A DNA stretch of 64,000 bases from Vreelandella sp042466685. GTDB taxonomy: Bacteria > Pseudomonadota > Gammaproteobacteria > Pseudomonadales > Halomonadaceae. Of the stretch, positions 24,711 through 34,756 are shown piece by piece. Location: NCBI RefSeq assembly GCF_042466685.1, contig NZ_CP170448.1:620001-684000 (forward strand), read 5' to 3'. The position numbers and the translations under genes are program-made. The stretch's first letter is position 1. Each line of letters begins with the position of its first letter. Below the pieces are notes generated by a model. It saw only the letters and a list, made by a program, of their open reading frames with translations, did not search any database and was not told the DNA's origin.

Positions 24711-26105
24711 TCACCTCATGGTATTCGAATGGCGTGCATTTAGCGTGCGGGCAGGATACCGCTTTTTAATACTCCAGCGCAGCGCATCGATCACCACAAA
24801 AATCGCTAGGCTGGCGCCCAAGACAGGCAGCGCCAGGCCCACTGCAATAGCGCCTGCCAGCAGGCCTATTTTGGCCGAGAGCGGCAATTGCCAAAACGGC
24901 TCAGCCACCGTCGGAAAGCGCTGACCGCTTGCTGAGCGTAACCGCCGCCAGGCCATCAAATAACCCCATACGATCAATGTCACAAGCCCGGCGGCGATAA
25001 ACGCCAGTACGACTTGATTCGCAATACCAAACAGTACCCCCATATGCAGATCAATCCCCCAGCGGGTGAGTTTGGCGGCCCATGGAAAAGTGGCAAAGTC
25101 GGTTTGATCGGTCACTGCCATTGAGTGTGGATGCAGCGCCACTTGATCTACCTGAGTGGGCCATTGGCGGTCAATTTCCGCTATCCGCCATGCCTGCTGG
25201 GGAGTGCTTGGGGGCGTTAATTGAATGCGCGCTGCGCTGAGTCCCGCCTGACGAGCAGCATTCAGTGCCCGATCGAAATCTTCTGGCGTAATAGACGTGG
25301 CCACCATGGACATATGGCCGTGATGCTCGGCATGTTCGTCAACGACTTGGCTATCGGTATCGTTCAACGCCGTCGAAGCACTTGGCGTGCCCCAGCCCCA
25401 GGCATGACGAAGCTCCGCAATATTACCCCCCGCCCACTGTGACCACGTAAGACCGGTGGCTGAAAAGAACAGTAACCCCAGCGAGAGTATCAGCCCAAGC
25501 ATCGCGTGGCGTCGGCGAGCCCTGTGAGGAGCCACGAGCGCTTTAAGCGAGTGGCGCTGACGAATCCACAGCAGCACGCCGCCTAGCGCAGCCACCCATA
25601 GCCATGAGGCGGCCAGTTCACTATAAAGACGACCTGCGTTACCCATTAACAACTGACGGTGAAAGTGATCAATCGCGGTGCGTAGTGGCAAGATGCCACT
25701 GGTACCGTAAACCGTTGTGTCACCAGTCACTTTCAGCGAAATGGGGTCAACGAATACAGCACGGTGTTCAGATGGGCCCAGGCTTGGCTCGCTATACATC
25801 AGTCGGGTCGTGCTGCCGAGTTCTGGGGCCGGGCGGACTGCGCTTGGCAAAGTGGCGTTGCCCAGATAGCGTTGTGCCGCAGCAATTTGCTCGGCAAGTG
25901 GTTGACCCTCTCCCTGGTTAACCCCATACAGAGTGTCGTGGTAAAACCACTCTTCAAGCGGAGGGCTGAGTAAGTAAGCGATGCCGGAGAGGGCCGCAAT
26001 CAGTATAAAAGGGCCGACGAAGAGGCCGATATAGAGGTGCAGGCGACTAATCAGGGCAAAAAGCAGTTTGCCAGTGCGAGTAGAAGAGCGGGGCGGGGCT
26101 GTCAT
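24711..26105 (-). CDS. PepSY-associated TM helix protein (PiuB-like membrane protein)
   Basis: The 464-residue inner-membrane protein has the PepSY-TM layout: LLFALISRLHLYIGLFVGPFILIAALSGIAYLL (first span, with the family H-L-Y-I-G-L motif), a periplasmic PepSY region, further spans with LGGVLLWIRQRHS, RRRHAMLGLILSLGLLFFSATGL and a C-terminal hairpin. A histidine-rich segment HAEHHGHMSM lies in the periplasmic part and could bind metal. Relatives are often iron-regulated and next to siderophore receptors, but none is seen here. The start at 26105 is chosen over 26165 because homology begins there; its ribosome site is weak. Confidence 0.82.
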   Translation of the reverse strand: MTAPPRSSTRTGKLLFALISRLHLYIGLFVGPFILIAALSGIAYLLSPPLEEWFYHDTLYGVNQGEGQPLAEQIAAAQRYLGNATLPSAVRPAPELGSTTRLMYSEPSLGPSEHRAVFVDPISLKVTGDTTVYGTSGILPLRTAIDHFHRQLLMGNAGRLYSELAASWLWVAALGGVLLWIRQRHSLKALVAPHRARRRHAMLGLILSLGLLFFSATGLTWSQWAGGNIAELRHAWGWGTPSASTALNDTDSQVVDEHAEHHGHMSMVATSITPEDFDRALNAARQAGLSAARIQLTPPSTPQQAWRIAEIDRQWPTQVDQVALHPHSMAVTDQTDFATFPWAAKLTRWGIDLHMGVLFGIANQVVLAFIAAGLVTLIVWGYLMAWRRLRSASGQRFPTVAEPFWQLPLSAKIGLLAGAIAVGLALPVLGASLAIFVVIDALRWSIKKRYPARTLNARHSNTMR

Positions 26106-26201
26106 TCGCTGGATCCGAGTGGCATCGGTAAAAGAGAGAGACAGCTTAGATAGTTTACATAGCAACCGCTAGCCTACACACAGCGGTAAAAAGTCACACG
26201 C

Positions 26202-26834
26202 TTAACGGTTAGGTGGCGTGGGCTTCGCGGCTAAGAGTGCACGAAATAGGCCATTCATTAGCACCGGTTCGTCGTGGCGTATCTGGAATCCAGCGTCGGT
26301 GAGCAGAGGCTGCGCTTGTCGGGTAATGTCGGTTGCAAGGGCTGATGTTAGTAGGTTCAAGAGGCGCCGCCCTGGCCCTGCAGGTTGTGAATCCGGCTGA
26401 AACTTATCCATTACGCACAGTTGTCCGTCGGTTTTAAGCACTCGGTGCGCTTCGGCAAGACCTTGTCGTGGGTTCGGCATCACCGCCAGAATCAAGTGCA
26501 TAACGACTACATCAAAGTGCTCCTCGGGATAACTGAGTGCTTCGGCATCCATCACACCGCACTCCACATCTCTATTAAGTGCTGCGGCCCGTTTAGCCGT
26601 TCGCTTGACCATGGCAGGAGCTATATCAGTGGCGTGTAATTCGATGTCCTGGGGCAGGAAAGGCAGATCCAACCCTGTCCCTGCGCCTACCAGCAGAACG
26701 CGCATACCGGGCTCCCAGTCCACCTGGCCAAGCGCAATGCGCCGCGGCCTGCGAAACACGCGTGCCGCGGCCTGATCGTAAAAAGGTGCGTAAACCGTAT
26801 AGCGCAGTCGGTTCCAGGCAGTGGTGTTGAGCAT
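26202..26834 (-). CDS. Class I SAM-dependent methyltransferase
   Basis: The 210-residue protein has motif I VLLVGAGTGLDLPFL (about 42-56), motif II ELHATDIAPAMVKRT and the post-motif GVMDAEALSYPEEHFDVVVMHLIL. The sequence resembles phospholipid N-methyltransferase/UbiE-type enzymes that methylate lipids or quinones, with NRLRYTVYAPFYDQAA at the start. The start at 26834 is preferred to 26924 because AGAGG precedes it and family similarity begins there. The substrate is not certain. Confidence 0.8.
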   Translation of the reverse strand: MLNTTAWNRLRYTVYAPFYDQAAARVFRRPRRIALGQVDWEPGMRVLLVGAGTGLDLPFLPQDIELHATDIAPAMVKRTAKRAAALNRDVECGVMDAEALSYPEEHFDVVVMHLILAVMPNPRQGLAEAHRVLKTDGQLCVMDKFQPDSQPAGPGRRLLNLLTSALATDITRQAQPLLTDAGFQIRHDEPVLMNGLFRALLAAKPTPPNR

Positions 26835-27086
26835 AGCGCCTCTTTGCAGCGCAGCGCTGCGATGGCTGAACGGTGGTGACGGGTTACCTATAGCATAAAC
26901 GCCGTTATTCAACCAATAGTGCACTGACAGTGTGGTGCTCGTTTATAAGGTTGGTATTACACAGTGGGGTTTTTGGTTATATTGAACCCGAGTTGTTGAG
27001 TTTGAAAAAAAGTTGATTTTTATAATAATAGTTAATCGTTATTAGCCGCTTTATAGCTAATGGTTGAGTACTTGCTATTATATATT

Positions 27087-27434
27087 TTACCCCTTTTGAA
27101 GGCGTGTCGTTAAGTTTTCAACAATATCGATCACTAGCTTTCGATCATTTTGGTTTAAAGGGGCTAAAAGTTGCATCATTCTGCTTGACTGGTCATCAAT
27201 ATGAAAGCTTGCTTGACCAAGCAACTCCGCGGCTTCGCAGTTGAAAATTTCAGCTAACTCGATTAAGCGCACGATATTGGGAATCACCCGCCCGCGCTCA
27301 ATCCGCGAAACGGCTTCATTGCCAACACCTAAGCGCTCGGCAACCTCTTCTTGGGTCAATTGACTGCGAACCCGCTGTTTTGCAATGGCTCGGCCAATAC
27401 TGCCCGCTAGCCGTTTCTGTTCTGTTTTATTCAC
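27087..27434 (-). CDS. XRE-family helix-turn-helix regulator
   Basis: The 115-residue protein has an N-terminal XRE domain (IAKQRVRSQLTQEEVAERLGVGNEAVSRIERGRVIPNI, about 15-55) and a C-terminal helical tail. The GTG at 27434 is chosen because GGAGG lies 5 bases before it; an ATG at 27446 would add four residues but has only a weak site. It sits in an AT-rich stretch with no partner gene, so it may regulate itself or a distant gene. The base composition suggests an acquired segment. Confidence 0.82.
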   Translation of the reverse strand: MNKTEQKRLAGSIGRAIAKQRVRSQLTQEEVAERLGVGNEAVSRIERGRVIPNIVRLIELAEIFNCEAAELLGQASFHIDDQSSRMMQLLAPLNQNDRKLVIDIVENLTTRLQKG

Positions 27435-27904
27435 GATGCCCTCCATTAGACCTAGATGGTTGAGGAACGACCTATTGACATGAAGGACTGTTTAGGTTGA
27501 ATATCATCTTCTAAGGTTGATTTGGATGCTGATTGTTACTTTTTGTTTCATTTTCTTACTCGCTGAAATGTATGATTTGGCTGATGGGAATTTAATCGAA
27601 TATCCAAAAAACATAGATGGGTAAATGAAAAACCACAGCTATGGAGTGCACGGCTGAAGGTGTTTCGAGAGGTAACAGATGAATAGGTTGAGTATTTTTA
27701 TTTGAGTTGAGTTTGTTTTTAAAATTGGCACTAATGTTTTAAAAGAAATGTAGTTAGGGTTGAATGGGAATTTTTTTATAAGTTGTAGCGTTTGAAAAGG
27801 CTTTCGAAAAACGTTTGTGCGGCACGCAGATGTGTTTTTCAAATAGAGTGTTCAAGAAAAACGGGATAGAAGCTTGATGTTTAAATCTGAAGGCGCTTAA
27901 TAGC
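27435..27904. other. AT-rich intergenic stretch with no gene seen
   Basis: This 470-base stretch between the divergent XRE and GAF-GGDEF-EAL genes is clearly richer in A and T than its surroundings. The only open frame of any length (27639-27842, minus) has no ribosome site and a composition of a random AT-rich frame. I see no tRNA-like fold, long inverted repeat or terminator. It probably holds the two divergent promoters. Confidence 0.6.
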
Positions 27905-30250
27905 ATGCCCCCTACTTCTGCACCAGAGATTTTTCGACAGTTGGTGGATAAATTGTCCTACGCCAGTGAAGAGGGTTTTTTTCATCACCTCGTGAGATCC
28001 TTGGCGGATATTCTCGGGGTTGATCATGCTGCTGTTGAGCATGTTGATAGCCACCAGCGTACTTCGACAACGCTGGCGGCCTGGTCTCAAGGTGAATTCA
28101 TTGAGATGGCCCCCTATTCGCTCCAAGACACACCATGTCAGCAAGTCGCCCTCCACTCACGTCTGTTTGTCGCTTCTCAGATTTGCGAGCAGTTTCCGAA
28201 GGATCAACGCCTGGCGGCTCTGAAAGCAGAAGGGTATCTGGGCATCTCTATTGCGGCGCCTGGCGGTGGCTTCTTGGGCGCTATTGTGCTGATGCACTCC
28301 TCTACTCTGGGGCTCCCTCCCTATGCCGAAGAAGTTTTACGTATCGCTGCGGCGTTGGCAGGCGCCGAATTGGCGCGCCAGTTAGCGGAGAGCCAAACAC
28401 GCGAACGTCTGTTGCATAAAAAGCTAGCGCTGCAGCGCATTGGTCAATACAACGAAGATTTGATTAACACCCTTCATGAGCAGCAACGTTTCCAACACGC
28501 TGTTGTTAGCGTGGCCACTGCCGTATCAGCGGAAAATGGCGAAGCGTTTCTGCATCAACTAACCGCCCATATGGCTGAGGCGTTATCTGCCGAAGTGGGG
28601 TTTATAGCGTTGCTGGATGAGCAGGATTCCGATATTGCTCATACTTTAACGCTATATATCAATGGCCAGTGCCAGGATAATTTTGCTTATTATCTTCCCG
28701 GCGTGCCTTGCCACAAGGTCATGATAGAGCAGGAGTGTATCGTGCACGAGGGCGCCGCCATTATGCTGCCTGCCGAGACTAATGGAGCGCTTTCATGGGT
28801 AAACGGCTACGTTGGGCGGCGGTTGGATGATAGCCATGGCCAGCCCATGGGGCTTGTTGGCGTTATGTTTAAAAAGCCGCTGGACGATGTGGAAGTCGTA
28901 CGCAATGTACTGCAGATATTCGCCGCGCGGGCAGCTTCAGAGCTAGAGCGCCAGCAAGACGAAGTACGCATTCGCCAATTGGCTTTTTGTGATTCTGGCA
29001 CCCAATTGCCCAATCGGGCGGCCTTTATGCGCCACTTAGAAAGCGTGGTTGCTGATCCAAAAACTACTGAACTGGCGCTATTGCTGCTGGATCTTAATCA
29101 TTTCAAAGAGATTAATGATACCGCTGGCCACGACCTGGGCGATTTAGTGCTCAAGGCCGTGGCTGAACGCTTTGCGGCGTCGCTAACGGAGGGGCAGTAC
29201 CTGGCCCGTTTAGGTGGCGATGAGTTTGTGGTGGTATGCCCAGGTGTCCAGGCAAACAGCGCGTTAGCGACGGCTCAGCGTCTGTGTGACAGCATCGCAT
29301 TGCCCTTTATGGTTGAGCAACACTCTTTCGAACTTTCCGTGGGCATTGGCCTCGCGCTTTATCCCCAGGATGCGTCAACACCATTAGAGTTGCTGAAACA
29401 CGCCGACATTGCCATGTACCAAGCGAAACGGCAAAAGCTTCCCGTATGCGTGTTTGAGCCCTGGATGGAGCGCATTGTGGCGGAACAGCTGCATATCGCT
29501 AAACGCTTAGCGTTAGCCATTGCAGAAAAACAGCTGAGTCTGCATTTTCAGCCTCAGGTAGATTTACACAGCGGCCGGTTAATTGGCGCCGAGGCGCTGT
29601 GCCGGTGGCACGATGAGGAGCTGGGCCAGGTTTCACCGGGCAAATTTATCCCCATTGCCGAAGAGCGCGGCATGATCGTTGCGCTTGGCAACTGGGTCAT
29701 TGAAGAAGCCTGCAGGCAGCTTGCCGCATGGCGAGAGCAGGGGCGCTCTATGCCTGGGCAGTTGGCGATTAATATTACTGCCCAGCAGTTTGAAGAGGAT
29801 GACTTGGTCGCCAGTGTGCTCAATCGCTGTTCCCAGTTCGCCGTTGGAGCGTCACAGCTGAGTCTGGAAATTACCGAAAGCGGCATCATGGAGAACCCTG
29901 AAAAGGCAATTGCAATTACTGAAGTGTTAAAGAGCAAGGGGTTAGGGCTTTCCATTGATGATTTTGGCACCGGGTACTCGTCGCTTGCTTACCTGAAGCG
30001 CTTTGCCGCCGATAAAATCAAAATCGATATCTCCTTCGTCCGCGATATGCTCACCAGCGACAATGACCGTGTCATTGTGGCTACGATTATTGCCATGGCG
30101 AATACGCTGGGTCTAGAGACCATTGCGGAAGGGATTGAAAACCAAAACCAGATTAACGCATTGCTCGCAATGGGCTGTGCCCAGGGGCAAGGCTACTACT
30201 TTGATCGGCCATTGGCAGCTGCACAGTTTGCCCAGCGTTGGCTCAGTTAG
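27905..30250 (+). CDS. GAF-GAF-GGDEF-EAL cyclic-di-GMP signalling protein
   Basis: The 781-residue cytoplasmic protein has two N-terminal GAF-like sensory regions (about 15-160 and 200-345), a GGDEF domain (about 360-515, RLGGDEF with GGDEF at 437-441) and an EAL domain (about 525-775). The EAL domain keeps ExLxR (EALCR, 563-567), EITES and DDFGTG (685-690), so c-di-GMP breakdown should work. The GGDEF active site is intact, but the RxxD inhibitory site normally five residues before it is absent. No membrane span is seen. The ribosome site is weak. Which activity dominates cannot be read. Confidence 0.92.
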   Translation: MPPTSAPEIFRQLVDKLSYASEEGFFHHLVRSLADILGVDHAAVEHVDSHQRTSTTLAAWSQGEFIEMAPYSLQDTPCQQVALHSRLFVASQICEQFPKDQRLAALKAEGYLGISIAAPGGGFLGAIVLMHSSTLGLPPYAEEVLRIAAALAGAELARQLAESQTRERLLHKKLALQRIGQYNEDLINTLHEQQRFQHAVVSVATAVSAENGEAFLHQLTAHMAEALSAEVGFIALLDEQDSDIAHTLTLYINGQCQDNFAYYLPGVPCHKVMIEQECIVHEGAAIMLPAETNGALSWVNGYVGRRLDDSHGQPMGLVGVMFKKPLDDVEVVRNVLQIFAARAASELERQQDEVRIRQLAFCDSGTQLPNRAAFMRHLESVVADPKTTELALLLLDLNHFKEINDTAGHDLGDLVLKAVAERFAASLTEGQYLARLGGDEFVVVCPGVQANSALATAQRLCDSIALPFMVEQHSFELSVGIGLALYPQDASTPLELLKHADIAMYQAKRQKLPVCVFEPWMERIVAEQLHIAKRLALAIAEKQLSLHFQPQVDLHSGRLIGAEALCRWHDEELGQVSPGKFIPIAEERGMIVALGNWVIEEACRQLAAWREQGRSMPGQLAINITAQQFEEDDLVASVLNRCSQFAVGASQLSLEITESGIMENPEKAIAITEVLKSKGLGLSIDDFGTGYSSLAYLKRFAADKIKIDISFVRDMLTSDNDRVIVATIIAMANTLGLETIAEGIENQNQINALLAMGCAQGQGYYFDRPLAAAQFAQRWLS

Positions 30251-30632
30251 CCTAGGCAGCTAGGTCATGAAAGATTATGCATGCCAGTATGGCTACTGCG
30301 GCTTACAATAGTTTTCAGAAAAAAGGCTTAAGTCTGTAGACGACCACCTTACTATAGCGCCTAATCACACTTGCTCAACATATTGAGCAAGTTCTAATTT
30401 TTTCTTCAGTCCTTTCAAAAAGCCCGGCCAGTCAGGGTGCCAAGTAGTCTAGACTCATGCTATACCTAAGCTGTAATCTCAACTTCATATGCGCTCACGG
30501 TGTGTGCTTTAGCGATGGTGAGCAATAGCAAAAGGACGCATTTAGCTGATCGAAAGGACTCTATCGTATGTCGGTTCGGCAAATAAGCGAATTTGAATTC
30601 AGTCAAAGGATTGTACAGGAGCATTACGCTAA
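30251..30632. other. Intergenic region before opgG
   Basis: This 382-base region holds the terminator of the upstream gene and, by position, the promoter of opgGH. Beyond the terminator hairpin I see no further gene, repeat or clear -35/-10 pair that I would assert. Confidence 0.6.
30369..30403 (+). terminator. Probable terminator after the GGDEF-EAL gene
   Basis: ACTTGCTCAA and TTGAGCAAGT form a perfect 10-bp stem around CATA, followed by a T-rich tract (TCTAATTTTTTC). It lies 118 bases after the stop codon at 30250, and the T-tract direction fits the plus strand. Confidence 0.72.
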
Positions 30633-32216
30633 ATGAGTGGATCGACCCTGCGAAATATACTTTCACGCCGAAAAGGCTTTTTTTCAGTAGCCGTACTAGG
30701 CGGGTTACTGGTTGGAAGCCTCCCTGCTGAGGCTTTGGCGTTTGGCTTCGATGATGTCGCCAGAAGAGCAGAGGAGCTCGCCCAGCAGGGCTACCGTGCC
30801 CCAGAAACGTCCTTGCCGGATCAGTTGCGTGAACTCAGCTATACCGAGTATTCGCAAATACAGTTCAAACGTGATCGCGACGTATGGAGCGGTAAAGGCG
30901 CACCTTTCACGCTGAGCTTTATCCCTGAAGGAATGCATTATGACAGTGCTATCCAATTAAACAGTATTGATCAGGCGGGCGAGGTTCACGCCTTTGCTTA
31001 CAACCCCGACGATTTTACCTACGGTGATTTAGACATCTCCGACGATGTTAAGCAGAGCGATGGCGTGGGTATCGCTGGCGTCAGAATCAATCACTCACCC
31101 AACGGTGTTGATAGTAATGAGGTGATGGTATTTCTGGGCGCAAGCTATTTTCGCGCGGTGGGAAGTGGTCAGGTTTACGGTCTTTCAGGACGAGGGTTGG
31201 CCGTTGACACAGGATTATCTTCGGGCGAAGAGTTCCCCCGCTTTAGCGAAATTTGGATTGTCGAACCAAGCCCAGAAAGTCAGTACTTGACGATTTTCGC
31301 CCTGCTGGACTCGCCTAGCGTTACCGGTGCCTACCGCTTCGTCCTACGTCCCGGAGAAGATACTTTAGTCGACGTACAGTCGCGGCTATATCTGCGTCGG
31401 GCAGTTGAGAAGCTGGGGATTGCACCGCTAACCAGTATGTATCTCTACGGCCCGGAGCAGCCTTCCTCGACACAACACTATATCCCGGCCATGCATGACT
31501 CGAATGGGCTCTTAATCAGTGATGCGCAGAATGGCTGGCTCTGGCGCCCGCTAGCCAATCCGGCCAGATTGATGATGAATAGGCATGCAGCACCTCAGTT
31601 ACGCGGTTATGGCTTGATGCAGCGCGGCCATAATTTTAGCGATTATCAGGATATTGATGCACGTTATGATTTGCGCCCAAGCGCCTGGATTGAGCCACGC
31701 AACGCGTGGGGAGCCGGTAGCGTTGAGCTGATTCAGATTCCGACAGACAACGAGACCAACGACAACATCGTCTCGATGTGGCTGTCTGATGAACCCCATG
31801 AGCCAGGCGCACCGCTGGCATTCGATTACCGTATTACGTTCACTGCAAGTGAAAGCCGCCACCTTGATCCTGAGCTTGCCTGGGTTGCAGAGACGCGTCG
31901 CTCACGGGGGGAGGTGATTCGCGATGACCTGGTGCGTGAGCCCGACGGGACACTCGCCTTCGTTCTCGACTTTGTCGGGCCCTCGCTTGAAGGTATCGGC
32001 AACGGTGCCAATCTAAGCGTTGAAGCCAGCGTCGGCGAGAGTGGCGAATTGGCTAATAGCCGCGTTGTGCATAATCCGGCCACTAACGGTTGGCGCGTGT
32101 TTGTCAACGTGAAGCGCAATAACGGTAATCAGCCTTTGGATATCAGGGCCAAGCTAATGCTTGATGGCAAGCCACTATCTGAGACTTGGTACTATAGGTT
32201 GCCCGCCAATGGCTGA
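30633..32216 (+). CDS. opgG: Periplasmic glucan biosynthesis protein OpgG (MdoG)
   Basis: OpgG works in the periplasm on the linear beta-glucan backbone made by OpgH, giving osmoregulated periplasmic glucans. The 527-residue protein begins with a signal peptide (RRKGFFSVAVLGGLLVGSLPAEALA, about 13-37) and carries MdoG blocks such as ELSYTEYSQIQFKRDRDVW, LRGYGLMQRGHNFSDYQDIDARYDLRPSAWIEP and GSVELIQIPTDNETNDNIVSMW. Length is that of OpgG. OpgD is a close relative, but the opgGH operon arrangement settles the name. opgH starts before its stop. Confidence 0.93.
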   Translation: MSGSTLRNILSRRKGFFSVAVLGGLLVGSLPAEALAFGFDDVARRAEELAQQGYRAPETSLPDQLRELSYTEYSQIQFKRDRDVWSGKGAPFTLSFIPEGMHYDSAIQLNSIDQAGEVHAFAYNPDDFTYGDLDISDDVKQSDGVGIAGVRINHSPNGVDSNEVMVFLGASYFRAVGSGQVYGLSGRGLAVDTGLSSGEEFPRFSEIWIVEPSPESQYLTIFALLDSPSVTGAYRFVLRPGEDTLVDVQSRLYLRRAVEKLGIAPLTSMYLYGPEQPSSTQHYIPAMHDSNGLLISDAQNGWLWRPLANPARLMMNRHAAPQLRGYGLMQRGHNFSDYQDIDARYDLRPSAWIEPRNAWGAGSVELIQIPTDNETNDNIVSMWLSDEPHEPGAPLAFDYRITFTASESRHLDPELAWVAETRRSRGEVIRDDLVREPDGTLAFVLDFVGPSLEGIGNGANLSVEASVGESGELANSRVVHNPATNGWRVFVNVKRNNGNQPLDIRAKLMLDGKPLSETWYYRLPANG

Positions 32217-34716
32217 AACAATGTCTTCTTTGCAGGCAACGCCAACGGATATCTATTTAGAGCGGTTGGCGTTGGAGACCCAGGATCGTGAGGAGCGCTA
32301 CAAGTTACTGGTCGGTGATCTTGATAAACACGAAATGGCTTCGCTGCATGCGGCGTTGGGTGGAGAGAGAGATTGGCAGAGTAAAGAGAGTGATGACCCG
32401 GCAGCACTGTCAGTGGGTAGGCGCTTGGCGCTTGCCTATGCAGAGCCGCCACTAGCGCCACCGGAAGTGCTGTCAACGGACACGTCGGGCATTACACGAC
32501 TCCGCACTGCGCCAGCGATGAAGCGAACGCCGCTGGCCCCCCAGCAGTGGTCGACTAATCCTTTTGTGAATATCGGCCGACGTTTCAAGCGCTGGGCTAA
32601 CGGAGATTTCCGTCGGCGCAGAAGAGCGTCACCCTCCGCGTCTTGGAAGTGGGTCGCCTCAAGGCGTCGCTGGATTTTGCTGGTGCTGATTTTTGGTCAA
32701 AGTATCATCGCCGCCAATCAGATGCGTACCGTACTCCCCGGCCAAGGCCTACAGTGGCTTGAGATCACTATCCTATCGTTGTTTGTGCTGCTATTCGCCT
32801 GGGTATCCGCAGGGTTTTGGACGGCCTTGATGGGGTTTTTCCAGCTATTACGACGCCATGACCGCTACGCCATTGATAGCGAGGTGGGTGACGAGCCGAT
32901 TGATGATGAGGCACGTACAGCGTTGCTGGTGCCCATCTGCAACGAGGACGTTGCCAGGGTATTTGCCGGGGTGCGCGCCACCCTGGAGTCTTTGCGCAGC
33001 ACGGGTAATGATCGGCATTTTGATATCTTCATCCTCAGCGATACGTCCGATCCCGATACTGCCATTCAAGAAACCTATGCCTGGTTGGTGTTGTGCCGCG
33101 ATCTAGAGGCCTTCGGACAGGTCTTCTATCGCCGTCGACAGCGTCGTGTGAAACGTAAGAGCGGTAACCTTGACGATTTTTGCCGACGCTGGGGAGCACT
33201 CTATCGCTATATGCTGGTATTGGATGCCGATAGCGTCATGAGTGGCCAATGCCTTACCCGGCTGGTGCAAATGATGGAGGTGCACGCCAATGTGGGTATT
33301 ATCCAAACGGCGCCACGTGCTTCCGGACGTCTCAATTTATACGCTCGCATGCAGCAGTTTGCGACGCGGGTTTACGGGCCGCTGTTTACCGCCGGGCTGC
33401 ATTTTTGGCAGTTAGGTGAGTCGCACTATTGGGGCCATAACGCGATCATTCGCCTAGCCCCGTTTATGCAGCACTGCATCCTGGCGCCACTGCCCGGTAA
33501 AGGCTCCATGTCGGGCGAGATTTTATCCCATGATTTTGTCGAGGCAGCGCTGATGCGCCGCGCCGGTTGGGGGGTATGGATTGCCTACCAACTGGAGGGC
33601 AGCTATGAGGAAATGCCACCTAATCTGCTCGATGAGCTCAATCGCGACCGACGCTGGTGCCACGGCAATTTGATGAACTTCCGGCTGTTTTTTTCGCAAG
33701 GCATTCACCCCGTGCATCGTGCCGTTTTCCTGACCGGTTTAATGTCTTATCTTTCAGCGCCGCTATGGTGTCTTTTCTTAGTTCTCTCTACCGCACTTTT
33801 AGCCGTGCATACGTTTAGTACCCCCGACTACTTTCCTGAGCCGGGGATGCTGTTTCCTGTTTGGCCGCAGTGGAACCCCACCTTAGCGGTGGGGTTGTTT
33901 GGTGTGACGGCAATACTGCTGTTCTTGCCTAAACTGCTCAGCGTATTGCTGGTGTGGATACAGGGTAGCCGTCAATTTGGCGGGCCACTCAAGGTGTTGG
34001 CAAGCATGGTGCTTGAGTCGCTATTCTCGATGCTATTGGCGCCAGTCAGGATGCTGTTTCACACTCGCTTTGTGCTCACGTCATTAATGGGGTGGGCGGT
34101 TCAGTGGCGCTCACCATCACGGGAAAATAGCGACACGACCTGGGGGGATGCCTTCCGCGCTCATTGGAGTCAAACCCTAATAGGAGCTGTGTGGGCCGCG
34201 GGTGTTTACGTTATGGAGCCGACATTTCTTTGGTGGCTCTCGCCCATCGTCGTCGCATTGATGCTTTCGATCCCGGTATCGGCGCTGTCGAGCCGTGTCT
34301 CGTTAGGGCGGTTCTGCTTCCAAAGGCGGCTGTTCCGGATTCCCGACGAAACGCAACCGCCACGGGTACTGCGGCGCATGGTGAGCTTGCTCTCTCGCAT
34401 GAACACAGGAATGGCGGCGCCCTCCTTTGCCCAAGTGGTGGTAGACCCCGTACCCAATGCATTGGCCACTGCCTTAGCTACATCACGGCATACCGATGTC
34501 GAACCCATACGTCGACGTCGAGCCGAGCGGGTGGCACGCGGAGTAAGGATGGGGCCAGCGGCGATGAGTCGGTTGGAGCGTTTGGATTTTCTAGATGACC
34601 CGGTGATGCTGTCGCAGCTGCACTATCATATTTGGGACGACAGCAAGGCGCACCACAGTTGGTTTGATTGTGGTCTGCCAGGGCGTGAATCCAAGCACCT
34701 GCCAACCTTTAATTAA
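32209..34716 (+). CDS. opgH: Glucans biosynthesis glucosyltransferase OpgH (MdoH)
   Basis: OpgH is the inner-membrane glucosyltransferase that polymerises glucose from UDP-glucose and exports the chain. The 835-residue protein has a basic cytoplasmic N-terminus, spans at about 175-195 and 200-230, the GT2 catalytic domain with YMLVLDADSVMSG and the NRDRRWCHGN block (a QxxRW-type site), then several spans from about 500 on. The start at 32209 gives an 8-bp overlap with opgG; a longer frame runs back to 32161 and an alternative ATG lies at 32221. Halophiles may use the glucans in osmotic adaptation at low salt. Confidence 0.93.
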   Translation: MAETMSSLQATPTDIYLERLALETQDREERYKLLVGDLDKHEMASLHAALGGERDWQSKESDDPAALSVGRRLALAYAEPPLAPPEVLSTDTSGITRLRTAPAMKRTPLAPQQWSTNPFVNIGRRFKRWANGDFRRRRRASPSASWKWVASRRRWILLVLIFGQSIIAANQMRTVLPGQGLQWLEITILSLFVLLFAWVSAGFWTALMGFFQLLRRHDRYAIDSEVGDEPIDDEARTALLVPICNEDVARVFAGVRATLESLRSTGNDRHFDIFILSDTSDPDTAIQETYAWLVLCRDLEAFGQVFYRRRQRRVKRKSGNLDDFCRRWGALYRYMLVLDADSVMSGQCLTRLVQMMEVHANVGIIQTAPRASGRLNLYARMQQFATRVYGPLFTAGLHFWQLGESHYWGHNAIIRLAPFMQHCILAPLPGKGSMSGEILSHDFVEAALMRRAGWGVWIAYQLEGSYEEMPPNLLDELNRDRRWCHGNLMNFRLFFSQGIHPVHRAVFLTGLMSYLSAPLWCLFLVLSTALLAVHTFSTPDYFPEPGMLFPVWPQWNPTLAVGLFGVTAILLFLPKLLSVLLVWIQGSRQFGGPLKVLASMVLESLFSMLLAPVRMLFHTRFVLTSLMGWAVQWRSPSRENSDTTWGDAFRAHWSQTLIGAVWAAGVYVMEPTFLWWLSPIVVALMLSIPVSALSSRVSLGRFCFQRRLFRIPDETQPPRVLRRMVSLLSRMNTGMAAPSFAQVVVDPVPNALATALATSRHTDVEPIRRRRAERVARGVRMGPAAMSRLERLDFLDDPVMLSQLHYHIWDDSKAHHSWFDCGLPGRESKHLPTFN

Positions 34717-34756
34717 ACAAAATGGCGCGCGTTTAATAACTACCGCCCTCAATCAG

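Noticed and set aside
27639..27842. 67-codon frame in the AT-rich intergenic stretch
   Set aside because: No ribosome site, biased random composition and no recognisable motif.
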